The notes beneath the pieces are model-generated. The model was not told the origin of the DNA. It ran no database searches and worked only from the letters and a program-made list of their open reading frames with translations. The position numbers and the translations under genes are program-made. Positions 34,331-45,500 of a DNA stretch of 64,000 bases are shown here, one piece after another (the stretch's first letter is position 1; each line of letters starts with the position of its first letter). Origin of the DNA: Gigaspora rosea. Lineage: Eukaryota; Glomeromycota; Glomeromycetes; Diversisporales; Gigasporaceae. The stretch covers positions 140,046 through 204,045 of the forward strand of contig QKWP01000648.1 of the NCBI GenBank assembly GCA_003550325.1, read 5' to 3'.

Positions 34331-34868
34331 TGTCACGGGCTAAAAGTGATCTTCAGAATTAGACGCAGTAAAACCCGTAATTGAGAATCGAAATACAAGA
34401 AATCTAAAAAGAAAAAACCAAGAACTAGAATTAGTTAAAATATTGTTAAACATAGTCATCGTTTTTATAATCAGATAGTACTTATCATCATAAGCCCCTT
34501 AGTTATAATAATTCTACCGTGATTCGAGATTAATGATTCTACCGTGATCCTTTCGTGATGAAAAATCAATTTACCCCTAAACCTCTTTAGTTTATTAGTC
34601 TAGTGAAAGTTATAAAAGCTCTGTAATTTTCCTCTTGTAAAGGACACTTATCATCCTATGGGATTCCAACAATTTCTAAATAATATATAAATAAATCTTC
34701 AGATTATTGATGATACCAATCCAAATAAAATATATTAAATTTCGAATAATCTAACTATACACAATTCCCATTTTTATTATAAAGCATATTAAATCACCAA
34801 GTCACGCCTCTGGCAAGCTGCATCTTTATTTCAAATCCATAACATTAGAACCATTTTACCCTATAACA
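34331..34868 (+). repeat. 5' LTR of second LTR element
   Basis: It is 538 bp, starting TGTCACGGGC and ending CTATAACA. It is followed by the same TTTGGTGGTGACTGTGAG sequence as in the first element. Confidence 0.85.
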
Positions 34869-34888
34869 TTTGGTGGTGACTGTGAGAT

Positions 34889-35218
34889 ATGGACTTCTCA
34901 ACAGCTAATATTGCATTAAAATCGGAATCTGTCAAAATTTATAGAATTTTACCTTATATCACCCCTGAGATTTTGGACAACCGACAGTATACTAAATCAT
35001 CTGATATTTATTTGTTTGGTAAAATTTTATACGGCAAACCCATACCGTATGGGCAAAAATCAAAATTACGATTTCAAATACCAGTATGTAACAGTTTACG
35101 GCTACATATTTACGATGATACAGCAATGTGCTACGCAAATTTAATGAAGAAATGTTGGAATTTAGAACCAAATGAGCGACCAACAGCAACTAGAATTTGT
35201 GATATTTTTGCAAAATGA
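34889..35218 (+). pseudogene. Captured protein-kinase C-lobe fragment
   Basis: A 109-codon stretch resembles the C-lobe of TKL-like kinases, with ILPYITPEIL (the APE region), YTKSSDIY (the DxW/Y aspartate region) and NERPTATRICDIF (the conserved arginine near the end of the domain). The catalytic loop and N-lobe are absent. At about 35222-35345 a short BACK-like piece follows. Both lie directly after the 5' LTR and are presumed non-functional. Confidence 0.65.
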
Positions 35219-35677
35219 ATATATTAAGATCTTGTTTACCTCATGTCCATATTTTCAAATATCCGGGATGATGTTGATAATGTGCGAACGTATCATCAAA
35301 TTTTAGATAGAAACCTTTGGAATGACATAATAAAAAGAGCTATAGTTTTGTCCCTGATGCCTTCTGGTAGATAGGTGATAAGCAAGCAAGTTCTATTGTA
35401 GTTGTGAAGGTTAAGGAAGCATACTCCATGGAATTTTTTTCTTAATTTTTTTTTTAATTCCTATACTAATTTTTTATTAATATTGTTAACTATGAGATTC
35501 TCATCCGCACCTGTACTAGATCATTGAATAAAATAATCCTACCTATATCCACACATGTCGATAACGTTCTCACCTGCACAGGCAAAATAAAATATTAAGT
35601 TTCTCAAGAAAACTTTATGAAATTAAGATGTTTCGATTTTATCTCCAATGCGATATTGCGTTAAAAAAAAAAAGAGA

Positions 35678-35935
35678 GGGTTGCTCTGCCCATAAGATAC
35701 ATGTTGCGCAAAAATGAAACTTTATGAAAGGGTTGCTCTGCCCATAAGACGCATATTGCGCAAAAATGAAACTTTATAAAGGGTTGCTCTGCCCATAAGA
35801 TGCATGTTGCACAAAAATGAAACTTTATGAAAGGGTTGCTCTGCCCATAAGACGCATGTTGCGCAAAAATGAAACTTTTTTTTTGAAAGGGTCGCTCTGC
35901 CCGTAAAATGCATACTGCGCAAAAACGAAACTTTA
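35678..35935. repeat. Five-copy 53-bp tandem repeat in second LTR element
   Basis: The units begin GGGTTGCTCTGCCCATAAG, continue ATGTTGCGCAAAAATGAAAC, and are nearly identical apart from a longer T run in the fourth. Minus-strand frames here are by-products. The segment 35936-36501 between the array and the 3' LTR shows no gene. Confidence 0.9.
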
Positions 35936-36501
35936 AAAAAAAAGTATAAAGATTCTTGTACTTCCAAGGAAATACATTAATAAATACCTTAGTCTTCGAT
36001 AAAAATTCCAGCAAAAAAAGGGCAATGAAATAAGGGTTGATAATAATTAAAAGACATACTAGCAATTAAAATCTAGATTGAGATCTTGTTATGTCCCTTG
36101 CCCAATAGATAAGTCCAGTATTAGATTATTTATATTTATTTTTAGAAATACAAATACTCACTTCTTGTTCTCTACTGAGATAAACCAAGAGTTAGTTATA
36201 GATTCGACATATCAATTTTAAATATTCGAATTTGAACGTTACGTTAAAATTCTCGACATCACGAGAGACGGGAATTAATATAAAATTTCAAATTATTATA
36301 CCCAAGGGCCACCCTACCAGAACAAATCTGACATTAAATTAAAATATGTCAGTAATACCTCATACCTATTTCCTATTTCTTTCCCACATCTCATACCTCC
36401 CGACCGGTTACCTACGTCATGGCCTGGATCACAGTCTCGGCATCTCAGTTAATAAAATTCACTAGTTTATGCGTGGGATGCATAAAATAGATCTGGACGA
36501 A

Positions 36502-37014
36502 TGTCACAGGCTAAAAGTGATCTTCGGAATTAGACGCAGTAAAACCCGTGATTGAGAATCGAAATACAAGAAATCTAAAGAGAAGAAACCAAGAACTAGA
36601 ATTAGTTAAAATATTGTTAAACATAGTCATCATTTTTATAATCATATAGTACTTATCATCATAAGCCCCTTAGTTATAATGATTCTACTGTGATCCTTTC
36701 ATGATGAAAGATTGATTTACCTCTAAACCTCTTTAGTTCATTAGTCTAGTGAAAGTTATAAAAGCTCTGTAATTTCCCTCTTGTAAAGGACACTTATCAT
36801 CCTACGGGATTCCAACAATTTCTAAATAATATATAAATAAATCTTCGGATTATTGATGATACCAATCCAAATAAAATATATTAAATTTCGAATAATCTAA
36901 CTATACACAATTCCCATTTTTATTATAAAGCGTATTAAATCACCAAGTCATGCCCCTGGCGAGCTGCCTCTTTATTTCAAATCCATAACATTAGAACCAT
37001 TTTACCCCGTAACA
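36502..37014 (+). repeat. 3' LTR of second LTR element
   Basis: It is 513 bp, starting TGTCACAGGC and ending CCCGTAACA. It is shorter than its partner mainly through one missing block near the middle. Confidence 0.85.
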
Positions 37015-37217
37015 ATGTTCAATTGTATTTTACACAACTGATTTTTATATAATGTTATGATTAAACTTACTGTTTATTAATCGTTTACCATTTTGATGGA
37101 AATGCTGCTTTGCTGATTCATTAGGGTGCGCCCAAATTAATTAAATCAAACATTAGTTAGATAATGTATGAAGTTCATTATTAATTTCGGATTTATTGAT
37201 GGCTGTATTTAAATAAG

Positions 37218-38151
37218 TTAATTGATGATCCGCCAGTCAACTGATGCATGATCATAGTGTAACGTGACGCAAATTACTATGTAAATCACTTATAGACGAA
37301 ATGCCACGATCACCCAAGGAAAATATTTTTCTTATTAAGTTAATGAGTCATGTCGACTAATTGAAAGTTGTAGAGCTCGCCGAGACGCATCTAACGGTGG
37401 TTAGATCATCAAAATCAGCCCAGTAGATGCGGAGATATCGCCAAAAAACGATTTGGCGACTATATAAAATTCTATTGTAAACATTTGTTTACATAAATTT
37501 TACATAGTCGCCCAATCGTTTTTTGAAGATAACTCAGCATCTACTGGGCCAATTTTGATGATCTTACCACCTTTGGATTCGTCATAATGAGCTCTACAAC
37601 TTTCAATTAATTGGCATGATTCATTAACTTAGTAAAAAAAAATTTTTCCTTGGGTGATCGTGGCATTTCTACCTATATATAGATTATTATAGCAGAAATG
37701 CCACGATCACCCAAGGAAAATTATTTTTTTTACTAAGTTAATGAAACATGCCGATTAATTGAAAGTTGTAGAGCTCATTATGACGAATCTAGAGGTGGTA
37801 ATATCATCAAAATTGGCCCAGTAGATGCTGAGTTATCTTCAAAAAACGATTGGGCGACTATGTAAAATTTTATATAAACAAATGTTTGTTTACATAGAAT
37901 TTTATATAGTCGCCAAATCGTTTTTCGACGATTTCTCCGTATCTACTGGGCAGATTTTGATGATCTAACCACCGTTAGATGCGTCTCGACGAGCTCTACA
38001 ACTTTCAATTAGTCGACATACTCATTAACTTAATAAGAAAAATATTTTTCCTTGGGTGATCGTGGCATTTCGTCTATAAGTGATTTACATAGTAATTTGC
38101 GTCACGTTACACTATGATCATGCATCAGTTGACTGGCGGATCATCAATTAA
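37218..38151. mobile_element. 934-bp palindromic foldback element
   Basis: The outer ends TTAATTGATGATCCGCC and their complement (38135-38151) bound four related arms in alternating orientation: about 37300-37480, 37497-37670, 37690-37870 and 37885-38060. Each arm holds 'ttgaaagttgtagagctc' and 'cagtagatgc' sequence. The whole can fold as one long hairpin or two shorter ones. There is no ORF. The core is shared with 50090-50627. It interrupts the unit B tail. Confidence 0.85.
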
Positions 38152-38329
38152 ATTCCCGATTAATGTTACATTTCCGATTACATAATTAATCAATTTTCTT
38201 TAATAGCTTTAATAGTAGGGTAATATTAATATCTTTATTAATTAAATCTATTAAATATTATAATTTATATTTTAATTATAATATTCGTAATATATTGAAA
38301 TTTTATAATTTGAATTCTTAATAATTACT

Positions 38330-38490
38330 AATTTTTGACTCTTCCTGCAATAAATCTTTTTCATTAAATACTATATCTTGAACCGAGTTTGAGTCTTCAG
38401 TTAAACTATTATTGATACTTTCTTGTAAAGGTTTTTTTTGGCATTACGTGCTTTTTTTAACTGTCGTCGCTTGTTATACTGCTTCTTTTT
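38330..38490 (-). pseudogene. Lysine-rich coding-like fragment, unit B
   Basis: Duplicate of 17768-17965. The minus strand reads KKKQYNKRRQLKKARNAKK and, after the same A-run, PLQESINNSLTEDSNSVQDI and on to a stop. The same interruption in both copies means it predates the duplication or is an unrecognised small intron. The family is unknown. Confidence 0.35.
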
Positions 38491-38588
38491 GGCATATTAA
38501 TTTGTGATATAAACAAAGATTTAAGTATACGTTTAATATTTATATAATTAATCATTAAATTAATCATTAAATTATATCTTTTATATAT

Positions 38589-38769
38589 ATGTTGTGCCCC
38601 AGATGTCAATCTACCCAGTTGACAATCAGGCCAAATTAAATTTAGGGTTAGGGTAAAATTAAAGTAAGGTTAGAGATCAGTTTAGGCCAATTTTTATTTT
38701 TGGCTGTAAAATTGACATTTGGGCCGTCCCAATTGACAATTGGGACAAATTTAGATTTGGGTACAACAT
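38589..38769. mobile_element. 181-bp MITE in unit B tail
   Basis: The ends ATGTTGTGCCC and GGGTACAACAT are inverted. Inner pairs include 'gttgacaat' and 'attgtcaattgg'. The insertion site lies in TATATATA. Unit A at 18048-18075 has the unoccupied sequence, so the insertion followed the A/B duplication or was lost from A. It carries a TTTAGGGTTAGGG motif. Confidence 0.7.
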
Positions 38770-40380
38770 ATATATATATCGCGATTTATCTGTATTTATC
38801 TATTATATACAATAATTATCGAACTAAATTTACATTTTTTAGCACAAATACTTAATAAAAGTGAATACTATTTTTTTTTTTTTTAACATGAAGCTCTCAA
38901 CTAGCTGCATAATATAATAGTGCTATTTTTTTTGTAGTTTATTAAAATAATTGAATATTGATAATAATTATAATATAAAAATTAACTATTAATTATTTTA
39001 TTAATTTTTAGTGAAAATTTTTAAAAAAAAAATTATTAAAAAAAGCTATATTACTATGTAGAGCTAGTTTAGAGCTTCAGGTTAAAAAAAAATTGCACGC
39101 ACATTCGTTAGGTACTTATGCCAAAAAATGTAAATTTAATTTAATATTTAAATATATGGTCTATAAAAAATCCGAAATTAATGATTTTCATATATTTCCC
39201 TAAGTTTGATTTAATTAGTTTAGGCCGCACCCTACTGTCATCTCTTTTAGATTTAGGCTGCATTTTTTAATGAAAATATAATCTCTGATTATTAAAAAAT
39301 TGACACAATCACTATTCATTATATTTGTAATTTTTATTTCATTTTTGCCAGTTCTTTTTTTTTTTTATCCATAACTTTTTTAATGAGTTTAACAAATTTC
39401 TTCATCTTTTATCGGGTTCTAATTGACGAAAAATGAAACTAAGTTTCACGTTTCTTCAGGCAATAAGAACAATTCACTTACTAGGTAATCAAAATTAAAT
39501 TCTTTACATTCATTTCTCAAATAATTTATAGCGTGTTTTTATATATAAAACCTTTGTTAAATATGTAAGTTGTAATACTGTATAAACTAATTATTATTTA
39601 AAATCATTAAAAAAAAAAACAAAGCATCGTTTAAATTTACACAGAAGTTGAAGCCGATTAATTATAAACTTCAAACTCACAATATGAATTCTTTAATTGT
39701 ATTCATCTTATTCTCTAGTTACACAAAAAATTCATTATTATCACGTAGGCCAAGTTATAGTTATATTATTATATTGTAACAGTGCATACACAAAATATGA
39801 CTTGTAGTATTAATAATCATAACTAGCATTACTAATTTTACTAAATTTTACACGTAGTACTGTATGTCCAATGCTACTACAAGTTTCGCATATACCTCGA
39901 TCAATCTAGTCTTAAATGTCAGTTGTCATGAATGCCGCACAAAATTTTCATAATTAGCTTGTATATTTGATATCTACCCTTAAAATAGGAATAAAAACAT
40001 ATTAAAGTATTTTATGAACAAAAATGTGAAAACTCATAGCTAATTGAATGAATTTTAAATGAACAATCCTTACTTTGTAATTGTAATAATTCTTCAAACA
40101 AATGCGTATTTCAAAAACCTAAACATTGTCTCGTCAGATATTAAAGAATTCATTAGATAATGGAATTATATAAAGTACATGCAAACAAAATTGTGAAAGA
40201 GACCGTCACTAAAACTTTTTCAATTAAGAAGTTTAGAATAGTATAAAATTTGACTTAATAGACTTGTCCTCAACTGCGTTCCGTTGGTATGATTTTTACT
40301 TTACCTCTACCAATATTTATTGTCAATTAATATTTGACAATTGAAATTAAAAAATATTTAATATTCTAATCAAAATAAAA
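38770..40380. other. Unit B tail, noncoding
   Basis: It aligns with 18060-18180 in unit A and, from 39235, with 9090-10410 in the unit 0 tail. It is AT-rich with no gene before the UBA-like fragment. Confidence 0.5.
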
Positions 40381-40505
40381 ATGTTCACTAATAGACATGA
40401 TAAAGATATTATCTTGGCTCAATTACTTATATTCGGATTTGACGAACGGATATGTCAAATGGCAATAACTCGCTAAAACTGTGGAAGAAGTTATTGAATG
40501 GTTAG
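40381..40505 (+). pseudogene. UBA-domain gene fragment, unit B tail
   Basis: The ATG at about 40381 opens MFTNRHDKDIILAQ and then LLIFGFDERICQMAIT. A one-base shift later the sequence reads KTVEEVIEWL. This matches a UBA domain (helix 1 with the GF motif, then the TVEEAIEWL helix 3). A GTTAGTTT just after WL could be a splice donor, so this may once have been an exon. It is a copy of 10412-10520. Confidence 0.5.
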
Positions 40506-40691
40506 TTTCTAATTAATCTCCAAATTCGGATTTAAAATACATTGGATGCAAATTCAGGTAGCAGATTTGGTTTTTAATCTTTAATCTAGTTCAACTTCAA
40601 ACCCAACAGTCACATCACATTATTAATATTGAGTAATACTAAACAGAACAATCAAATCCGTTTACTTATTAAGCAATACGTGTAGTAAATC

Positions 40692-40890
40692 AAAAAAATT
40701 TGCATTTTGTGTAACCCGAGACAATTCGACCTAAAAAATTTTGCTGCTAACCTACGTGCTAAGCTTGTTTGAATTTTATAATATTACTTGGCAGCACCAA
40801 GTTAGTATTAATGCTCAGCAGGTTCGATCCGAGGTCAGAATCTGAATCGTCGGATCGGATTGTCTCGGGTTACACAAAATGAAATTTTTT
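40692..40890. mobile_element. MITE, about 200 bp
   Basis: Inverted ends of about 35 bp contain CATTTTGTGTAACCCGAGAC on the left and its complement on the right. The interior has 'gcagcaccaagttagtatta'. There is no ORF. Confidence 0.75.
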
Positions 40891-40986
40891 GGACACCACT
40901 AACGCAAATCTTACGTTTTTGATACTCCTGCACTTACTTTTTTGATACTCCTAAATGTACCCAAAAATTTTATTACTTTTTTGAGA

Positions 40987-41762
40987 CACGACGATTTTAA
41001 AAAAAGTCACGTGACCGCCGCGATTAAAATCGACCAATGGAATTGCAGGTAAGATTCTAATAAAAGGGGACCGTTAAAGCTAGGTACCTTAATATGTTTT
41101 TTATTTTTTAATTAAAATTAGGGTAAGGGTTAGTTAGGAGTTAGGATTAGGGTGTCTTATAGGTAAAATTGCCTTCCTGTCATTTTTAATTAATGCTCGG
41201 AGACAGGTTTAGACACTCGTTTCTTGTATTTTTAGTGGTTTTCACTTTTTTCTTTGTTTTTGTCTCGTCGGGCTGATCCATGACGAGCAAAATTTTACAA
41301 TTTGATTGGCTGTAAGACACGTAATTGAATCTTACACTTAAAGTTTTTTTAATCAGAACTAATTTTTTTATTATGTCATTTTATTTGAACTTCTAATAAG
41401 AGTTGCAGAGATGAAAATTACTATTCCAATAGTAGTAAACACATCAAAATTGGCTTAGTGTATCACAAGATATAAGTAAAAAAATTTTCACGAATTTTTA
41501 AAGTTTTTTTAAAAAAACTAAAAATTCACGAAAGTTTTTTACTAATATCTTGTGATATACTAGACCAATTTTGATGTGTTTACTACTATTGGAATGGTAA
41601 TTTTCATCTTTGCAACTCTTATTAGAAATTCAAATAATAATGACAATAAAAAAATTAGTTCTGATTAAAAAAAACTTTAAGCCTTTTATTAGAATCTTAC
41701 CTGCAATTCCATTGGTCGATTTTAATCGCAGCGGTCACGTGACTTTTTTAAAATCGTCGTGT
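40987..41762. mobile_element. Composite foldback element
   Basis: The outer arms of about 77 bp (about 40990-41066 and 41684-41760) contain AAAGTCACGTGACC and 'gattaaaatcgaccaatgg'. Between them is a separate palindrome (41337-41683) whose arms share 'agtagtaaacacatcaaaat' and 'ttagttctgatt'. A TTAGGG-like module lies at 41067-41335. There is no ORF. Confidence 0.75.
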
Positions 41763-42077
41763 AGAGTGTCCAGAATTATGTAATGCGATTGGGTAAATTA
41801 TGCAATTTCACTAAGGTCGAATTATGTGTTTTCTAAATTATATTTTGTTAATTATGCCAACTTTTCGGAATATTTTGAACTTTTTTGCAGAAGTTTTCAG
41901 AATTCACACTTCATCAAAACACATTCTTCTACCAATCAAATCTCACTCACGTGCTTTATGCCTTTTTTTCTTAATTATGTGAAGCATATGTGATGCGAAA
42001 AAATGGTCAATTATGCGCATCATATCGCATCACAAAGAAGAAACTTAACCTATACCCTGGGGTAGAGGGTCTTATCC
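41763..42077. other. Interior of the outer Mutator-like element
   Basis: No gene is supported. Repeated 'aattatg' words and a 'ctataccctggggtagaggg' stretch that reappears inverted near 50735 suggest that this is ancestral interior sequence of the outer element. Confidence 0.4.
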
Positions 42078-42129
42078 GCAAATCTTACGTTTTTGATACT
42101 CTTGCACCTACTTTTTTGATACTCCTGTA

Positions 42130-42488
42130 TGGCATGCACTTATTTGTGCGAGTGATACAAATCCAAAAAGGGAAATTAGCCAATCAGAGAACGTAAAATG
42201 TGATGATCCCGGATCAGCCCGACACGTGAGCAAGCGAAGAAAAACGCAAAAAACTGTAAAAAGAGAAAATACATGAAAACAAGTGTATAAACCTGTCTTG
42301 GTGTATAATTAAAAATGACGGAAATGAAATTTTACATATAATAGGCATCATTCTAACCCTATAGCTTCTAACTTTATGACTCTAACACTACTCTAATCCT
42401 AAATTTTTAATTTCACAAACTTAGTTTATTTTTACGTTGAATTTCCTTTTTAGGTTTGTACCACTTGCACAAATAAGTAAAGCCCTAT
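42130..42488. mobile_element. Small inverted-repeat module with CCCTAA-like motifs
   Basis: The inverted ends contain CTTATTTGTGCGAGTGATAC and a right counterpart near 42456-42488. The interior is the reverse of the module at about 18540-18790 ('aacctgtctt', 'gatcccggatcagcccgac'). Other copies are at 41067-41335 and 59305-59510. It probably inserted into the left arm of the surrounding element. Confidence 0.55.
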
Positions 42489-42544
42489 GTACCCCAAAAT
42501 TACCTTACATTTTTGATACTGATATGCATATATATACGTGATAA

Positions 42545-45500
42545 CAGCCGTATTGATTATATATGGGCACATGATACAATAATACCATACTTATAGATTT
42601 TTCACTTCAATCACCCCTATCTACTACTCATAGTGACCACCTTATTCTATTTCTAAATGATATTTCCATTTGCACTATCCTCAAAACTTCGACATAAAAC
42701 ACGTTGCAAACGAAGAATCTTTCAATACAAACTTATGAATCAAGCAAAATGAGACGAATTTTCTTCTCAATGTCAATACAACATTATTTACAACAATACT
42801 CCTCTTTCTCATAGCTCTACTGAATCTATAGAATGCACATGGCACAAGATCCAAACTAGTATTATTAATGCTGCTCTCAAAACTATCCCCAACAAAAAGT
42901 TTACAGTTCGAAATTTCATCATGCTTTTACTTCCAAAGCTACAGAACTACACATGGACCTCAAAATTATTGAAAATATTATGCAACAAACCAAATATTCA
43001 CTATCACACAACCAACCTATACCTACTACAGTCTTTGCTTATATTCGAAATATTAACTCTAAGTATCAATTTTCTATTCCATCTCCACCTTCTTGCCAAT
43101 CAGACCTATCTAATTGGCTACTTCAAACTAAAACGTACGTTAAAACCCTATACAATGCTAGAAATTTGGAAAATTCCTATCATCTTAGACATCACATTAA
43201 AACAGCTATCAATACCAGATGTAAAAGACTACTTACTCATCCAACTAAAATTATTAATAGCATTCTTAACCGTCACACTGATCCAGTTTATCTTAATAAT
43301 ATAAAAACTTAAACAGATATTCTTACAGACCCTACAGAAATTAAAGATTACATCTGATCACATTTTTGCCAATGGACTACTAACTATATCTATAATTAAC
43401 ACATCTACTCTACTGATTGTCAATCGGAATACTCACCCAAACCCAATATTATACCTGAATGGTACAACCCTATTTTAGTACCAATTACTCTAGAAGAAAC
43501 TATCAATACTATCAGTAATTTCTCAAACAACAAAGCATGTGGTCCTTCTAGCATTAGCTACGAAATGCTTAAGCATGCAGGTTTACAAACTATTACTGCT
43601 ATTACAGCACTATTGAACTGGTATTTAATATCTGGCTCAATTCCCAAACAATGGAAAGATGGACTCATTTTTCCTATTTCCAAAAAACCAACCTTTGATG
43701 GACATTTACATAATACATGACCAATCAGCCTTATTGAACATATTAAAAAACTATACACTAAAATTCTTACTAATCGACTAAACTCTGTTTTTTCCTCTTA
43801 CAATATCCTTAATCCACACAACTATGTTGCACTTCCTGGCAATAGTACTAATATTCCAATTCATATTCTCAACAATTTTATTGAAGATGCAAACTGCAAT
43901 CAAAAGGAGATATGGCTTTTGTCTCAGGATATGAGCAAAGCATATGACTCAGTCAACATAGATCTCTTTATTTTATCTCTTAAAAGACTTAATATGCCAC
44001 TACACCTTATAACAACTCTTACCAATCTTCTTACACAAAGAACCAATAGAGTAATTACTAATCTGGGGCTTACACCTTCTTATGAAGTTCATGATGGAAT
44101 AGATCAGGGTGAAACTATTACACCCCTCTTTTGGCGAATCTATTATGATCCTCTTATCACCAAAATCTCTAATTCTTATACAGGCTACCAATCCTCTGTA
44201 TCTTGGCTTTCTAGTATATCTCCAAATACTTTTGACTCCCAACAAGTATCAACATCTGTGTTTGCATATATGGATGACACTCTATGGATTGCTGAATCCC
44301 AACAGCAACTAGAAAATATTCTTCATACAGCATCTTCATTCTACCAAATGGCCAATATTAAAGTCAATCTACAAAAATCTACTTTTGTATCCAACTCTAT
44401 ACATACACCTTCTATTCCTTTTTTAAGCTACAATACTCAATGTCAGCCTTCTACAACTCCTTTTAAATTTCTTGGATGCTGGTTTTCTACTTCATCTAAA
44501 TCTACAATACAGTCTAAACTAATTAATCAAGAAGCTTTTGAGCTTATCAACATACTTGACACTAAACAAATTACTGATAAGCAAGCATGTTATATTATTA
44601 ACAATGTTATTATACCTATTCTTGAGTATCGCATTCACAATATAATTCTTCCTCATTCAACATGTAACAAAATTCTTTCTAAATACTTCACTGTTGCTAA
44701 ACATAAAGCAAGGCTTGCCAAAAATACACCTAACAGCACTATGCTTAATCACAATATATATGGAATCAAAAACATTTGGGATATACAATTACAATATCAT
44801 CTTTCTACCTTTTTACTTCGACTTAACAACCCTCATTTACTTGGTAATAGTACACATATCCGATTACAACAATTACAAAACAATCTATGGTCTACTACCA
44901 ATATACTACAACACTCTAATCCTATTATTGATGGTCCCAACAAATATACTACTACTTTTAAGATAATTCAGCTTCTTAATCACTTAGAATCTTCTATATC
45001 TGCACATGCTAAAATTCTATGTCCATTTACTATCAACCTCCCCTATACCTCACTTGAATCCCTTCTTTACAATCACCCTCAATACATAACTTTTAAACGT
45101 CAACTACACTCAAAGCATATTTTATTTCTAGAGCAACTTACTTCTTATGATAATACAACTCTTCTATCTTGGTCACATATTTCTCCTAGAATTCTTAATC
45201 TTATACCAGGAAAAACACCTAATTGGTTTCTTGCACTTGAAAACAAAATTCTATCCAATACTACTACCCGCCGTATTAGCTCTTCTTTACATTTCTCTAA
45301 TTTTAATTCACTTTCATTTCAAACTGGTCACTTTAATCCTAAATCCAAACCTTGGCTTATTTCCTATCTTGAGCAAGAAATTATAATTGGGAAAGCTCGA
45401 CAATTTAACTATACTACAAATACCATTTCTATAACACATTGGAATATACAAACTGATTATAGCATTACATCTCTATATCCTACTCCTGATATACATTGCA

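Larger units (their letters stand above)
34331..37014 (+). mobile_element. Second LTR element fossil with captured kinase fragment
   Basis: The LTRs are at 34331-34868 and 36502-37014, with the same TGTCACRGGCTA start and GTAACA end as the first element but a different, clearly related body. ATGT flanks both sides (34327-34330 and 37015-37018). The paralogous empty site in the unit 0 tail (about 8973-8990, 'ggctaaatgttcatttgtat') confirms the insertion point. The interior has no Gag or Pol. It carries a protein-kinase fragment, a BACK-like fragment and a 5-copy tandem repeat. The element is non-autonomous and broken. Confidence 0.82.

Noticed and set aside
35661-36065. Minus-strand frames with repeated CHRAERPF-like text
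   Set aside because: They are by-products of the 53-bp tandem repeat in the second LTR element.
41990-42196. Plus-strand 68-codon frame
   Set aside because: It crosses the left end and target duplication of the inner Mutator-like element and has no domain.
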